Shown here: positions 7,441 to 15,268 of the stretch, piece after piece
How positions within the stretch are numbered: the first letter of the stretch is position 1
How the letters are laid out: each line of letters begins with the position of its first letter
Assembly (NCBI GenBank): GCA_002336405.1
Contig: DDEJ01000034.1
Location: 21,284-36,570, forward strand
From: Rhodobacteraceae bacterium UBA1957
Lineage (GTDB): Bacteria > Pseudomonadota > Alphaproteobacteria > Rhodobacterales > Rhodobacteraceae
DNA length: 15,287 nt
Direction: 5' to 3'
Notes under the pieces: generated by a model
What the model saw: the letters and a program-made list of their open reading frames with translations, nothing else
Databases searched by the model: none
What the model was told of the DNA's origin: nothing
Made by a program: the position numbers and the translations under genes

Positions 7441-8316
7441 TTATCGGGTCGGCACAGGTGTCCCGCTGCGATAATCGTAAAAGCCGCGTTGTGATTTGCG
7501 TCCCAACCAACCCGCTTCAACGTATTTTGTCAGCAGAGGACAGGGCCGGTATTTGGTATCGGCCAAGCCGTCATGCAATACATTCATGATCGCAAGGCAG
7601 GTGTCGAGACCGATAAAGTCCGCCAGTTCCAACGGACCCATTGGGTGGTTTGCGCCCAACTTCATCGAGCTGTCGATTGAGACCACGTTCCCAACGCCCT
7701 CATACAGGGTATAAACCGCCTCATTGATCATCGGCATCAGAAGCCGGTTTACAATAAAAGCTGGAAAATCTTCGGCGCTGGCTGCAGTTTTACCCAATCG
7801 CTCGACCACCGTCTTGCATGCTGCATAGGTTGGCTCGTCTGTAGCAATACCACGGATCAATTCCACCAGTTTCATCACCGGTACTGGATTCATAAAGTGA
7901 AATCCCATGAATTTTTCGGGGCGATCTGTGCGGCTGGCCAAACGGGTGATGGAAATTGACGAGGTGTTTGAGGTCAGGATCGTATGGTCTTGCAAATGCG
8001 GCAAAAGCTGATCAAAAATTGTCTGTTTGATGGATTCGTCTTCGGTGGCGGCTTCAATGATCAGATCGGCTTGTCCCACCTTAGAAATATCAAGGGTCGT
8101 ATCTATCTGTGCCAATGCCGTCGCTTTTTCAGCCGCTGTAATCTTCGTGCTGCTCACCTGTCGATCTAGATTTCTTTCAATCAGGGATAACGCCTCTGTT
8201 AGACTATCTTGGGATATATCCATCATCATAACCCGATAGCCGGCCAAGGCCGTGACATGGGCAATGCCATTGCCCATCTGCCCTGCACCGATGATGCCTA
8301 TTGATCGGATCTCCAT
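7441..8316 (-). CDS. hbd: 3-hydroxybutyryl-CoA dehydrogenase
   Basis: NAD(P)-dependent 3-hydroxyacyl-CoA dehydrogenase, single-domain-pair (non-fused) type, interconverting 3-hydroxybutyryl-CoA and acetoacetyl-CoA in fatty-acid, PHB and ethylmalonyl-CoA-related metabolism. In 291 residues, the Rossmann motif GIIGAGQMGNGIA is at 7-19. The catalytic set matches that of the human enzyme at equal spacing: Ser119 (SNTSS), His140 (GFHFMNP), Glu152 and Asn190. The C-terminal domain has NHPMGPLELADFIGLD (223-238) and ends with the RGFYDY segment. The ATG at 8316 has AAAGGA at ideal spacing; an in-frame extension to 8466 shows no family similarity and is not used. It lies 254 bp downstream of etfA on the same strand and has a candidate promoter of its own. 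Confidence 0.95.
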   Translation of the reverse strand: MEIRSIGIIGAGQMGNGIAHVTALAGYRVMMMDISQDSLTEALSLIERNLDRQVSSTKITAAEKATALAQIDTTLDISKVGQADLIIEAATEDESIKQTIFDQLLPHLQDHTILTSNTSSISITRLASRTDRPEKFMGFHFMNPVPVMKLVELIRGIATDEPTYAACKTVVERLGKTAASAEDFPAFIVNRLLMPMINEAVYTLYEGVGNVVSIDSSMKLGANHPMGPLELADFIGLDTCLAIMNVLHDGLADTKYRPCPLLTKYVEAGWLGRKSQRGFYDYRSGTPVPTR

Positions 8317-8344
8317 TACATTATCCTTTGATTTCTCGCTGCTT

Positions 8345-8373
8345 AACATAGGCAGGCCCGCGGTACTTTGCAA
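8345..8373 (-). promoter_or_regulatory. Candidate hbd promoter
   Basis: On the minus strand TTGCAA (8373-8368) and TATGTT (8350-8345) are separated by exactly 17 bases. A start near 8338 would give hbd a leader of about 22 bases containing its ribosome site. Each hexamer matches the sigma-70 consensus at four of six positions, so this is a weak but well-spaced candidate. Confidence 0.35.
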
Positions 8374-8454
8374 ACGTAGTTGGCGAGGCAGACCTAAGAA
8401 ACAACCGCTCAGTGCCGCTTTGGCTGTGCAGAGCTCCGTGTGCCAAGCAAGGAT

Positions 8455-8493
8455 GCGGGCTGTCATCCGCGCCCTGCGTCTCAGCCCGCTTTT
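8455..8493 (+). terminator. GC-rich inverted repeat with T-run on plus strand
   Basis: GCGGGCTG (8455-8462) pairs perfectly with CAGCCCGC (8482-8489) across a 19-base loop and is followed by TTTT on the plus strand. It resembles an intrinsic terminator for plus-strand transcription, yet the only plus-strand gene upstream ends at 7436. It might stop read-through from the acyltransferase that runs antisense through hbd. On the minus strand it would be a plain leader hairpin between etfA and hbd. Confidence 0.3.
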
Positions 8494-8513
8494 GACGTTT
8501 ATACCGGCGCGGT

Positions 8514-8556
8514 AGCCAAAGCCCTTGGCAAATCTTGCTGGCGTGGGGCTTTGGCT
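8514..8556 (-). terminator. Strong hairpin downstream of etfA
   Basis: AGCCAAAGCCC (8514-8524) and GGGCTTTGGCT (8546-8556) form a perfect 11-bp stem starting 15 bases after the etfA stop. The loop itself can form GCAA/TTGC (8528-8531 with 8535-8538). No U-run follows on the minus strand, so it may be an RNA-processing or 3'-end stabilising hairpin rather than a full intrinsic terminator. Confidence 0.45.
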
Positions 8557-8570
8557 GAGTTACACCCGTT

Positions 8571-9497
8571 TTACAGTTTGGTGGTCAATTCAGGCACTGC
8601 GTCGAACAGATCCGCGACCAGACCAAAATCAGCTACCTGAAAAATTGGCGCCTCTTCGTCTTTGTTGATCGCAACGATTACTTTTGAGTCTTTCATGCCG
8701 GCAAGATGCTGAATTGCACCGGAAATACCGACCGCAACATACAGGTCAGGTGCCACCACTTTCCCAGTTTGACCAACTTGCCAATCGTTCGGTGCATAGC
8801 CTGAATCAACCGCTGCACGGGATGCCCCAACGGCTGCGTTCAGTTTATCGGCCAGCAGTTCGATCATTTTGAAATCTTCTTGTGAGCCAACACCGCGCCC
8901 GCCAGAGACAACAACTCCTGCTGAAGTCAGTTCCGGACGGTCAGAGGCCGCCACTTTGTCTTCAACCCATTCAGACAGCCCAGGGTTAGCTGCAGCGGCG
9001 ATGGTCTCGACAGTGGCTGTGCCTTCCTCTCCGGTGAGGTCAAAATTTGCAGTTCGGGCTGAAATGACTTTTTTCGCATCGCTTGATGTGACGGTTTGTA
9101 GTGCATTTCCGGCATAAATAGGCCGCTCGAACGTGTTGCTGTCGATCACTGCAGTGATATCCGAGATGACCATGACATCCAGCAACGCCGCCACACGTGG
9201 CAGAATATTTTTTGCGGAGTTGGTCGCTGCCGCAACAATATGTTCATAGTCGTCGGCCAAAGAAAGCACCAGATCGGCGATCGGTTCGGCCAACCCATTG
9301 CCGTAAGCCGCATCGTCGGCACAAAGCACTTTGGTTACCCCTGTCAATGTGGCGGCAGCCTGTGCGGCGCCTGAGCATCCTGCACTTGCGCAAAGGATGG
9401 TGACGTCGCCCATTTGTTTGGCTGCTGTCAGCGCTTTTGACGTTGCATCAAGTGCCAATTCCGCACCGTTCACTTCGGCTATTAAAAGTACCGCCAT
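8571..9497 (-). CDS. etfA: Electron transfer flavoprotein alpha subunit
   Basis: FAD-binding subunit of ETF. With EtfB it takes electrons from acyl-CoA and other dehydrogenases and passes them to ETF:quinone oxidoreductase. The 308-residue protein has the N-terminal domain followed by the FAD domain with VVSGGRGV (196-203), SRAAVDSGY (226-234), [14 protein letters not shown] (240-253), [12 protein letters not shown] (257-268) and [11 protein letters not shown] (277-286), all hallmark FAD contacts. Its ATG shares one base with the etfB stop (TGATG), so translation is coupled and the subunits are made in equal amounts. Length and motifs are normal; nothing is missing. Confidence 0.97.
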   Translation of the reverse strand: MAVLLIAEVNGAELALDATSKALTAAKQMGDVTILCASAGCSGAAQAAATLTGVTKVLCADDAAYGNGLAEPIADLVLSLADDYEHIVAAATNSAKNILPRVAALLDVMVISDITAVIDSNTFERPIYAGNALQTVTSSDAKKVISARTANFDLTGEEGTATVETIAAAANPGLSEWVEDKVAASDRPELTSAGVVVSGGRGVGSQEDFKMIELLADKLNAAVGASRAAVDSGYAPNDWQVGQTGKVVAPDLYVAVGISGAIQHLAGMKDSKVIVAINKDEEAPIFQVADFGLVADLFDAVPELTTKL

Positions 9498-10255
9498 CAG
9501 ACTGTCCCCGCTTCTTTTAGTTTGTCGATCAACTCGTCGACTGAGCCAACTTTAATCCCGGCCGCCCGGGTTTCGGGCTCGCTGGTTTTCACGATCTCCA
9601 GCCGTGGCGTGACATCGACGCCGTAATCTGCGGCGGTTTTTTCATCCATGGGTTTGCGCTTGGCTTTCATGATATTGGGCAGCGAAGCATAGCGTGGTTC
9701 GTTCAGACGCAAATCAACGGTGATTACCGCGGGCATTTTCGCTTTGATGGTTTGTAGGCCGCCGTCGACTTCACGGGTCACCGTGGCCCTGTCGCCGTCG
9801 ATATCGACCTCGGAAGCAAATGTCGCTTGTGACCAACCCAGCAGTGCAGCCAGCATCTGGCCGGTGGCATTCATATCATTGTCGATGGCCTGTTTGCCGC
9901 AAAGCACCAATCCGGGCGCTTCTTCATCGACGATGCCTTTCAGAATCTTTGCGACCGCCAGAGGCTCGATATCGTTTTGAACGTCGTCGGTTGCCACTAC
10001 CAAAATTGCGCGATCTGCCCCCATAGCCAGAGCGGTCCGCAAGGTTTCTTGCGCTTGTTTGACGCCAACGGAGACAGCAATGACTTCTTCTGCTTTGCCA
10101 GCCTCTTTTAATCGGATCGCTTGTTCGACCGCGATTTCGTCAAAGGGGTTCATCGACATTTTTACATTCGCAAGATCGACACCGGTACCATCCGCTTTCA
10201 CACGGACTTTCACGTTATAGTCGATGACACGTTTGACAGGTACAAGCACCTTCAT
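9497..10255 (-). CDS. etfB: Electron transfer flavoprotein beta subunit
   Basis: AMP-binding subunit of the ETF heterodimer. It starts [19 protein letters not shown], the standard N-terminus for alphaproteobacterial EtfB, and carries the ETF-beta signature from about [20 protein letters not shown] to the RLNEPRYAS segment, and DNDMNATGQ earlier. From ATG 10255 it has 252 residues. A second ATG two codons upstream (10261) is in frame; GGAG lies 4 bases before that one and 10 before 10255, so the start is ambiguous and homology favours 10255. It overlaps etfA by one base. A stem-loop lies just ahead of the ribosome site and is listed separately. Confidence 0.96.
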   Translation of the reverse strand: MKVLVPVKRVIDYNVKVRVKADGTGVDLANVKMSMNPFDEIAVEQAIRLKEAGKAEEVIAVSVGVKQAQETLRTALAMGADRAILVVATDDVQNDIEPLAVAKILKGIVDEEAPGLVLCGKQAIDNDMNATGQMLAALLGWSQATFASEVDIDGDRATVTREVDGGLQTIKAKMPAVITVDLRLNEPRYASLPNIMKAKRKPMDEKTAADYGVDVTPRLEIVKTSEPETRAAGIKVGSVDELIDKLKEAGTV

Positions 10256-10276
10256 CTGCATATATCTCCGTTTAAC

Positions 10277-10292
10277 TTGGGCATCTGCCCAA
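10277..10292 (-). promoter_or_regulatory. Leader hairpin/operator TTGGGC-AGAT-GCCCAA before etfB
   Basis: On the minus strand TTGGGC, a four-base loop and GCCCAA form a perfect 6-bp dyad, ending about 9 bases before the GGAG of etfB. A TTGTCA hexamer lies just upstream of it. It is either a 5'-leader hairpin near the ribosome site or an operator at the promoter. No regulator can be named. Confidence 0.35.
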
Positions 10293-10364
10293 AATGTGAC
10301 AATTTCTTCGCCCTAGATAGAGCCTCTGTCTGGTAGAGAACAGCGAAAAACCGTCGATTAACCG

Positions 10365-10384
10365 CGAAACAACGTCACGTTTCG
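10365..10384. other. Nested inverted repeat in the etfB-pduO gap
   Basis: CGAAAC (10365-10370) pairs with GTTTCG (10379-10384), and inside it the odd palindrome AACGT-C-ACGTT spans 10371-10381. It is about 110 bp upstream of etfB and 55 bp after the adenosyltransferase stop. It could be an operator for etfBA or a 3' hairpin; no U-run follows on the minus strand. The rest of the 10262-10439 gap shows no gene. Confidence 0.25.
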
Positions 10385-10439
10385 ATGTTTAGGCCGTTTC
10401 TTTTGGTGTCGGTTGGGGTGGTCGTTGCTTCGCAGGTGG

Positions 10440-11012
10440 TTACCTGTTGGCTCCTGGTACCCATAATACATCGCTTTTACCATCGTCATTGGCCACTCGC
10501 GCAGCGACAAAAAACCAGTCTGATACACGATTTAGATACTTTACGGCTGCTGGGTTTACCGATTCCATCGTCGCCAGTTCGACCGCCAGTCTCTCGGCGC
10601 GTCGCGCCACGGTACGACAGATGTGCAAATGCGCCGACAGGGCAGAACCACCGGGCAGAATGAAGCTCCTCAACGTGTCAAGTCGGCTGTTCATTTCGTC
10701 AATTTCAGCCTCAAGCCGGCTGACTTGTGTGTCAATGATCCGCAGGGGTGGATATTCTGCTTCGGCGTCGTTTTCAATATTTGGCCGACACATATCCGCA
10801 CCCAGATCAAACAGATCGTTTTGAATCCGCTCGAGCATCTTGTCTAAATCACCGGTGGCATGTAGCCGCGCCACACCCAAGGTTGCGTTCAATTCATCTG
10901 AGGTGCCATAGGCGGTCACGCGCATCGAGTGTTTGGCCACCCGCGCGCCGTTCCCCAAAGCCGTTTCCCCGTGATCTCCGGTTTTGGTGTATATTTTGTT
11001 CAAAACAATCAT
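10440..11012 (-). CDS. pduO: PduO-type cob(I)alamin adenosyltransferase
   Basis: Corrinoid adenosyltransferase (EC 2.5.1.17 family) that transfers adenosyl from ATP to cob(I)alamin to make coenzyme B12. The 190-residue all-helical protein has the N-terminal ATP-binding TKTGDHGET (9-17) and LGNGARVAK (19-27), AYGTSDELNA (34-43), FILPGGS (117-123), HICRTVARRAER (130-141) and LNRVSDWFF (160-168). The Arg/Asn residues that bind ATP in PduO (here about Arg133, Arg137, Asn161) and the acidic Asp39 are present. GGAGG lies at ideal spacing and is formed by the last codons of the upstream small membrane protein, so translation is coupled. Adenosylcobalamin is used by methylmalonyl- and ethylmalonyl-CoA mutases, which fits the acyl-CoA genes nearby. 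Confidence 0.94.
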   Translation of the reverse strand: MIVLNKIYTKTGDHGETALGNGARVAKHSMRVTAYGTSDELNATLGVARLHATGDLDKMLERIQNDLFDLGADMCRPNIENDAEAEYPPLRIIDTQVSRLEAEIDEMNSRLDTLRSFILPGGSALSAHLHICRTVARRAERLAVELATMESVNPAAVKYLNRVSDWFFVAARVANDDGKSDVLWVPGANR

Positions 11013-11015
11013 AAC

Positions 11016-11222
11016 TTATCCTCCATTGTCGCGCAGCCAGACAAACAACACGATAAATACTACCGCGATGAACTGCGCAATGATCCGCCAGCGCATCATT
11101 TTATTAGAATATTTATGGGCAAATTCGCCACCCTTGCCAAAGCTGCCGATACCAAACATCAAAATGCCCAAAACGCCGAGCAAGGCCAGGATGATAAGAT
11201 AGAACAGAGGATCGTCTTTCAT
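11016..11222 (-). CDS. Twin transmembrane helix small protein (HIG1-like)
   Basis: Small inner-membrane protein of 68 residues from ATG 11222. Two hydrophobic segments are visible: about residues 5-27 (LFYLIILALLGVLGILMFGIGSF) is read here as one helix, and about 47-62 (AQFIAVVFIVLFVWL) as the second, joined by a short basic loop with KYSNKMMRWR. This layout, with the MRWR-type loop, matches the HIG1/hypoxia-induced-domain-like small proteins common in alphaproteobacteria; their exact role is unknown, and eukaryotic HIG1 proteins associate with respiratory complexes. Another ATG two codons upstream (11228) is only 2 bases from AAGGG, so 11222 is preferred. Only three bases separate its stop from the adenosyltransferase ATG. 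Confidence 0.82.
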   Translation of the reverse strand: MKDDPLFYLIILALLGVLGILMFGIGSFGKGGEFAHKYSNKMMRWRIIAQFIAVVFIVLFVWLRDNGG

Positions 11223-11270
11223 TGGCATTGCCCTTTTTATCCACTACTGGCATTTAGTCGCTCTGAGGCG

Positions 11271-11287
11271 AAAAGCGAACAGCTTTT
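11271..11287 (-). terminator. Weak hairpin after the SDR gene
   Basis: AAAAGC (11271-11276) and GCTTTT (11282-11287) form a 6-bp stem with a five-base loop, starting 7 bases past the SDR stop. It ends in a short T-run on both strands. With only two G-C pairs it would be a leaky terminator at best, perhaps reducing read-through into the small membrane protein gene. Confidence 0.25.
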
Positions 11288-11293
11288 ATCTGT

Positions 11294-12127
11294 CTAGCCC
11301 TTTGCCAAGATCCAATCGAGAGCTTTTGTGGGTAAAATTCGTTTCAGGCTGGACATTATATAGGTTGGTGTCGTGACAAAATAGCGCGGTTTCGGCTTGG
11401 GGCTCTCCAGCGCATGAATTAATTTTTGGGTCACTGCTGAGGCTGGAAGTTCAAAACGGTCTTTGCCGCGCTTCTCGTACAGTCGTTTTATCAGCGTTGA
11501 GCGATATTCGTCAGCGCGGACAGAATTTTCCCAATCGATCCACTTCTCAAAGGCCACCACGGCATTTTGACGTATCTGAGACGTCACCGGCCCCGGCTCA
11601 ATCAGTACGATGTGAATGCCCGTTCCGCGCATTTCCAGACGCAGCGTATCGGTCAGACCCTCTATGGCAAATTTTGACGCATTATAGGCACTGCGCCAGG
11701 GTGCAACGACCAAGCCCAGCACCGAAGAGCAGTTGACGATCCGGCCCGCTCCTTGGGCGCGCATCACTGGAATCACTTGCCGCGTCAGATCATGCCAGCC
11801 AAAGACATTGGTCTCAAACAACTCGCGCAGGCCGGCGCGGGGCAAATCCTCGGCGGCGCCAGGCAGTGCATAGGCGCCATTGTTGAAAAGGGCATCCAAG
11901 GTTCCACCCGTTGCGTTTAGAACTTCTGCCAAAGCTGCGCTGACCGAGGCCTCGTCGGCGTAATCAAGCACGAAACTCTCCAAGCCTTCGTGGCGCAACC
12001 GGATGCAGTCAGTTTCTTTGCGGCAGGTTGCAAATACCCGCCATCCCCGCGCGGTCAACCCATGTGCGGCGTCATAGCCGATGCCTGAGGAACAGCCGGT
12101 GATCAAGATCGATTTCTTGGAGGTCAT
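11294..12127 (-). CDS. SDR family NAD(P)-dependent oxidoreductase
   Basis: Classical short-chain dehydrogenase/reductase, 277 residues, cytosolic, substrate unknown. The cofactor motif TGCSSGIG is at 10-17 and structural NNGA at 82-85. The catalytic tetrad is Asn107, Ser135, Tyr148 and Lys152 (YNASK), with PGPV at 178-181 following. The basic residues CRK at 35-37 after the second strand favour NADP(H). The C-terminal tail (KPRYFVTTPTYIMSSLKRIL and onward) is longer than in minimal SDRs and resembles the YbbO/retinol-dehydrogenase-like group, which reduce hydrophobic aldehydes or ketones; this is a loose comparison. It is divergent from parC and reads toward the small membrane protein, 71 bp away. 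Confidence 0.9.
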   Translation of the reverse strand: MTSKKSILITGCSSGIGYDAAHGLTARGWRVFATCRKETDCIRLRHEGLESFVLDYADEASVSAALAEVLNATGGTLDALFNNGAYALPGAAEDLPRAGLRELFETNVFGWHDLTRQVIPVMRAQGAGRIVNCSSVLGLVVAPWRSAYNASKFAIEGLTDTLRLEMRGTGIHIVLIEPGPVTSQIRQNAVVAFEKWIDWENSVRADEYRSTLIKRLYEKRGKDRFELPASAVTQKLIHALESPKPKPRYFVTTPTYIMSSLKRILPTKALDWILAKG

Positions 12128-12262
12128 AGCAGCCTGTCCTTTTGCCTGTTAGCCTTTGGTGACAGCGGATTTTTCGCCCCGCCTGCCTTTATTAAAATAA
12201 AATCACTGATTTTTTAAGTCAGTTGCTTTACGCCTGCGCAGGCTGGGTCTATCACGGCTATT
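12128..12262. promoter_or_regulatory. Divergent SDR/parC promoter region
   Basis: This 135-bp gap has an AT-rich core (about 12188-12217) likely to hold the divergent promoters, and two dyads: ACTGA-N9-TCAGT (12205-12223) and the perfect 12-bp palindrome GCCTGCGCAGGC (12232-12243), 19 bases before the parC ATG. No confident -35/-10 pair was found on either strand, and parC lacks an obvious Shine-Dalgarno sequence. Confidence 0.45.
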
Positions 12263-14575
12263 ATGAACACACCCGTTGATACCCCCGCTCCAGCCTTTGC
12301 TGTTACCTCCGAGCCGCTGCGTCGCGCGATTGGCGATCGTTATCTGACCTATGCGCTGAGCACAATCATGCACCGCGCGTTGCCCGATGCGCGCGATGGG
12401 CTCAAACCGGTTCACCGGCGGATTCTTTATGCCATGCGCGAATTGCGTCTGGCCTCTGGAGGGGGCTTTCGCAAATCGGCTAAGATCAGTGGCGATGTGA
12501 TGGGCAATTACCACCCGCATGGCGACGCGGCAATTTATGACGCGATGGCGCGTTTGGCGCAGGATTTTAACGTCCGCTATCCGCTGGTCGACGGACAGGG
12601 CAATTTTGGCAACATTGATGGTGATAATCCCGCTGCGAGCCGGTATACAGAGGCGCGCATGACGGCCGTTGCCGAAGCTCTGCTTGAGGGACTGGCTGAG
12701 GATGCCGTGGATTTCCGGGAAAATTATGATGGGACGCTGAGCGAGCCAGTGGTGTTGCCGGCGCGTTTTCCCAATCTGTTGGCCAATGGGTCGTCCGGGA
12801 TTGCAGTGGGTATGGCAACCAATATCCCGCCCCATAATATCGCCGAGCTGTGTGATGCGTGCTTGCATCTTATTAAAGTACCGGATGCGCGCGATGATAC
12901 CTTATTGAATTTTGTGAAGGGTCCTGACTTTCCCACAGGCGGAGTGATTGTGGAAAGTGCCGAGAGCATGGCGCAGGCTTACCGCACCGGGCGCGGTGGT
13001 TTCCGGTTGCGCAGTCTTTGGCAAGTTGAGGATCTGGGGCGCGGACAATGGCAAATTGTGGTCACTGAGATCCCCTATCAGGTGCAAAAATCTAAGTTGA
13101 TCGAAAAAATTGCCGAGTTGATCCAGACCAAGAAAGTGCCGATCCTAGACGATGTTCGCGACGAGAGTGCTGAAGACATTCGCATGGTGCTTGTCCCGCG
13201 GAGTAAAAATGTCGATCCCGAAGTGTTGATGGGGATGATGTTTCGCAACTCTGATCTCGAGGTGCGGTTTTCGTTGAATATGAATGTGCTGATTGACGGG
13301 GTAACCCCAAAAGTTTGCAGTATGAAAGAGGTTTTGCGCGCCTTCCTTGATCATCGGCGCGAGGTTCTGCTGCGTCGCAGCCAGCATCGGATGGGTAAGA
13401 TAGACCACCGCCTTGAGGTGCTGGAAGGTTTTATCATCGCCTTTGTGCATCTCGATCGGGTGATTGATATCATCCGCTATGACGAAGAGCCAAAAGCGGC
13501 TTTGATGCGCGAAGATTGGTCGGTGGCGCATTCCCGAGCGCAGGCCGAGGCTGACTATGTCACACCTCTTCCAGCGCGTGGGGCGGGACCCTTTTTAAGC
13601 GAGGTTCAAGCCGAGGCCATCTTGAATATGCGGCTGCGCAGCTTGCGGCGCCTGGAAGAGTTGGAATTGATCCGTGAACGCGATTTATTGGCGCAGGAGC
13701 GCCTGGGTCTTGTGGATCTTTTGGCAGGCGAAGATCTGCAATGGAACAAGATTTCTGAACAGTTGAAAGAGACTAAAAAAACCTTTGGCAAAGATTTTGC
13801 CGGGGGTGCGCGGCGCAGCCAGTTTGCCGAAGCCGGCGTTGTTGAAGAGGTGCCCCTTGAGGCCATGATCGACCGCGAACCGATCACGCTTGTCTGTTCG
13901 AAAATGGGCTGGATTCGTGCCATGACCGGACATATTGACCTAACCCGTGAATTGAAATTCAAAGACGGTGATGGGCCGCAATGGATTTTTCATGCCGAGA
14001 CCACAGACCGGATTTTGGTATTGGGCAGCAACGGTCGGTTTTATACCGTGCTGGGGGCTAACCTTCCGGGGGGGCGTGGCATGGGAGAGCCGCTTAGACT
14101 GATGGTTGATCTGCCCAATGAGGCGGCGATCATTGATATTTTCATCCATAAACCGGGTCGCAAACTGCTCGTGGCTTCTTCGGCAGGGGACGGGTTTATC
14201 GTGCCGGAGGATGAGGTGGTGGCCCAGACCCGTAGCGGCAAACAGGTGTTGAATGTGCGCGGTGATGTGCAGGCTAAGATTTGCAAACCGGTACTGGGAG
14301 ACAGTGTCGCGGTGGTGGGCGAAAACCGAAAAGTCTTGGTGTTTGAGCTTGCCGAATTGCCTGAATTAGGCCGCGGCAAGGGCGTGCGGTTGCAAAAATA
14401 TAAGGATGGTGGCCTTTCGGATGCAATTACGTTTAATGTATCTGAGGGACTGAGTTGGTTGGATCCGGCGGGCCGCACTCGCAGCGTACTTGATTTGACC
14501 GAATGGAGCGCGAAGCGCGCAAGCGCCGGTCGTATGGCCCCGCGCGGGTTTCCAAGGGATAATAAATTCACCTAA
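12263..14575 (+). CDS. parC: DNA topoisomerase IV subunit A
   Basis: Breakage-reunion subunit of topoisomerase IV, which decatenates daughter chromosomes together with ParE (not in this window). At 770 residues it is close to E. coli ParC (752). The N-terminal winged-helix core has the [12 protein letters not shown] segment (42-53), the quinolone-region [12 protein letters not shown] (84-95) and the catalytic Tyr128 in [12 protein letters not shown] tower/coiled-coil region follows, including the [14 protein letters not shown] stretch. The C-terminal beta-pinwheel domain covers roughly 500-745. The gyrase-specific GyrA-box QRRGGKG is absent, supporting ParC over GyrA. The position of E. coli Ser80 is Ala89 here, while the acidic residue four positions on (Asp93) is kept. 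No strong ribosome site precedes the ATG. Confidence 0.95.
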   Translation: MNTPVDTPAPAFAVTSEPLRRAIGDRYLTYALSTIMHRALPDARDGLKPVHRRILYAMRELRLASGGGFRKSAKISGDVMGNYHPHGDAAIYDAMARLAQDFNVRYPLVDGQGNFGNIDGDNPAASRYTEARMTAVAEALLEGLAEDAVDFRENYDGTLSEPVVLPARFPNLLANGSSGIAVGMATNIPPHNIAELCDACLHLIKVPDARDDTLLNFVKGPDFPTGGVIVESAESMAQAYRTGRGGFRLRSLWQVEDLGRGQWQIVVTEIPYQVQKSKLIEKIAELIQTKKVPILDDVRDESAEDIRMVLVPRSKNVDPEVLMGMMFRNSDLEVRFSLNMNVLIDGVTPKVCSMKEVLRAFLDHRREVLLRRSQHRMGKIDHRLEVLEGFIIAFVHLDRVIDIIRYDEEPKAALMREDWSVAHSRAQAEADYVTPLPARGAGPFLSEVQAEAILNMRLRSLRRLEELELIRERDLLAQERLGLVDLLAGEDLQWNKISEQLKETKKTFGKDFAGGARRSQFAEAGVVEEVPLEAMIDREPITLVCSKMGWIRAMTGHIDLTRELKFKDGDGPQWIFHAETTDRILVLGSNGRFYTVLGANLPGGRGMGEPLRLMVDLPNEAAIIDIFIHKPGRKLLVASSAGDGFIVPEDEVVAQTRSGKQVLNVRGDVQAKICKPVLGDSVAVVGENRKVLVFELAELPELGRGKGVRLQKYKDGGLSDAITFNVSEGLSWLDPAGRTRSVLDLTEWSAKRASAGRMAPRGFPRDNKFT

Positions 14576-14608
14576 GCTCTCAGGCTTAGTGTCCCCGCCG
14601 TATGGCGG
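14572..14608 (+). terminator. Tandem small hairpins at the parC 3' end
   Basis: CTAAGC-TCTCAG-GCTTAG (14572-14589) overlaps the parC stop, and CCGCC-GTAT-GGCGG (14595-14608) follows directly. Neither is followed by a U-run, so rho-independent termination is doubtful. An 8-bp palindrome CGGGCCCG lies at 14621-14628. The remaining 97-bp gap to the lipoprotein gene shows TATGAT at 14614-14619 but no matching -35. Confidence 0.35.
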
Positions 14609-14672
14609 ATTAATATGATACGGGCCCGCTGTATTTCAGGGCATTAAACGATATTTTCAAGAAAGGAATTTA

Positions 14673-15233
14673 ATGTTTCGCTATTTTTTTATGCTGGTCT
14701 GCCTGTGTTTTTTCACGGCCTGTGAGAGGGTCACGGACCAATCTGAATCACCTGACCCCTTAGGTGATTTCGCGCTGGGCTATTCCGTTGTTGTGGCCCC
14801 GCACCCCGTTGCCGGCCCGATGTCGCGCCCAGCCACCGATGACGAGTGGATTGCAGCGGTTAAAAAGGCTTTGGACCAACGGTTTGACCGATATAAGGGC
14901 GACAAGCTTTATCATATCGCGGTCAGCGTGGATGGCTATATGCTGGCTAAACCCGGGATACCTGTGTTGTTGTCGCCCAAGTCGGCTCTAATTCTAAACG
15001 CTACGATATGGGATGATGCGGCGGGTGTGAAGTTGAACGAAAAGCCGCATCAGATTGCTGTAATCGAATCGCTCACAGTAAAAACTTTGATCGGCTCGGG
15101 CCTGACAATGAGCCGACGCGCACAATTGGAAAATTTGTCGCGGAATGCCGCGCTTTCGGTAGAGCGCTGGATGACCAGCATGATGGTTAAAAAACGTTGG
15201 TTCGGTGTTGTATCAAAGAGAGCGGTGCGATGA
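14673..15233 (+). CDS. Predicted lipoprotein of unknown function
   Basis: No family was recognised with confidence. The 186-residue product has a short basic start (MFR), a hydrophobic stretch (4-14) and a lipobox-like FTAC with Cys17. It is therefore probably a lipoprotein anchored after signal peptidase II cleavage, though Phe at the -3 position is less usual than Leu. The mature part is mixed alpha/beta with a conserved-looking charged segment DDEWIAAVKKALDQRF (56-71) and a mid-region of beta-strand character (about 82-112). AAAGGA at good spacing precedes the ATG. It lies 97 bp after parC on the same strand. Codon use looks like its neighbours, giving no sign of transfer. A link to ParC is not implied by the sequence. 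Confidence 0.75.
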   Translation: MFRYFFMLVCLCFFTACERVTDQSESPDPLGDFALGYSVVVAPHPVAGPMSRPATDDEWIAAVKKALDQRFDRYKGDKLYHIAVSVDGYMLAKPGIPVLLSPKSALILNATIWDDAAGVKLNEKPHQIAVIESLTVKTLIGSGLTMSRRAQLENLSRNAALSVERWMTSMMVKKRWFGVVSKRAVR

Positions 15234-15268
15234 AAGCAGACGTTTTACCGGATAAAGCTATTCGTTAA
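15230..15268 (+). other. 12-codon reading frame overlapping the lipoprotein stop
   Basis: An ATG at 15230 overlaps the lipoprotein TGA in the ATGA manner typical of coupled genes and opens a frame coding MKADVLPDKAIR before a TAA at 15266-15268. The layout suggests the start of the next gene, and VLPDKAIR loosely recalls the N-terminus of some dCTP deaminases, but the frame closes after 12 codons. It may be a broken start, a sequence error or chance. Too little sequence remains to decide. Confidence 0.25.

Noticed and set aside
8317..8466. N-terminal extension of 3-hydroxybutyryl-CoA dehydrogenase by 50 codons
   Set aside because: The extension precedes the normal MEIRSIGIIGAGQMG start, has no family similarity, and the internal ATG has an ideal AAAGGA site.
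10385..10663. Plus-strand open frame of 92 codons across the etfB-pduO gap
   Set aside because: Most of it is antisense to the adenosyltransferase; no ribosome site and no recognisable domain.
12203..12868. Long minus-strand open frame (221 codons) antisense to the parC 5' end
   Set aside because: It lies opposite a certain parC coding region, its product shows no recognisable motif, and long antisense frames are common opposite such codon use.
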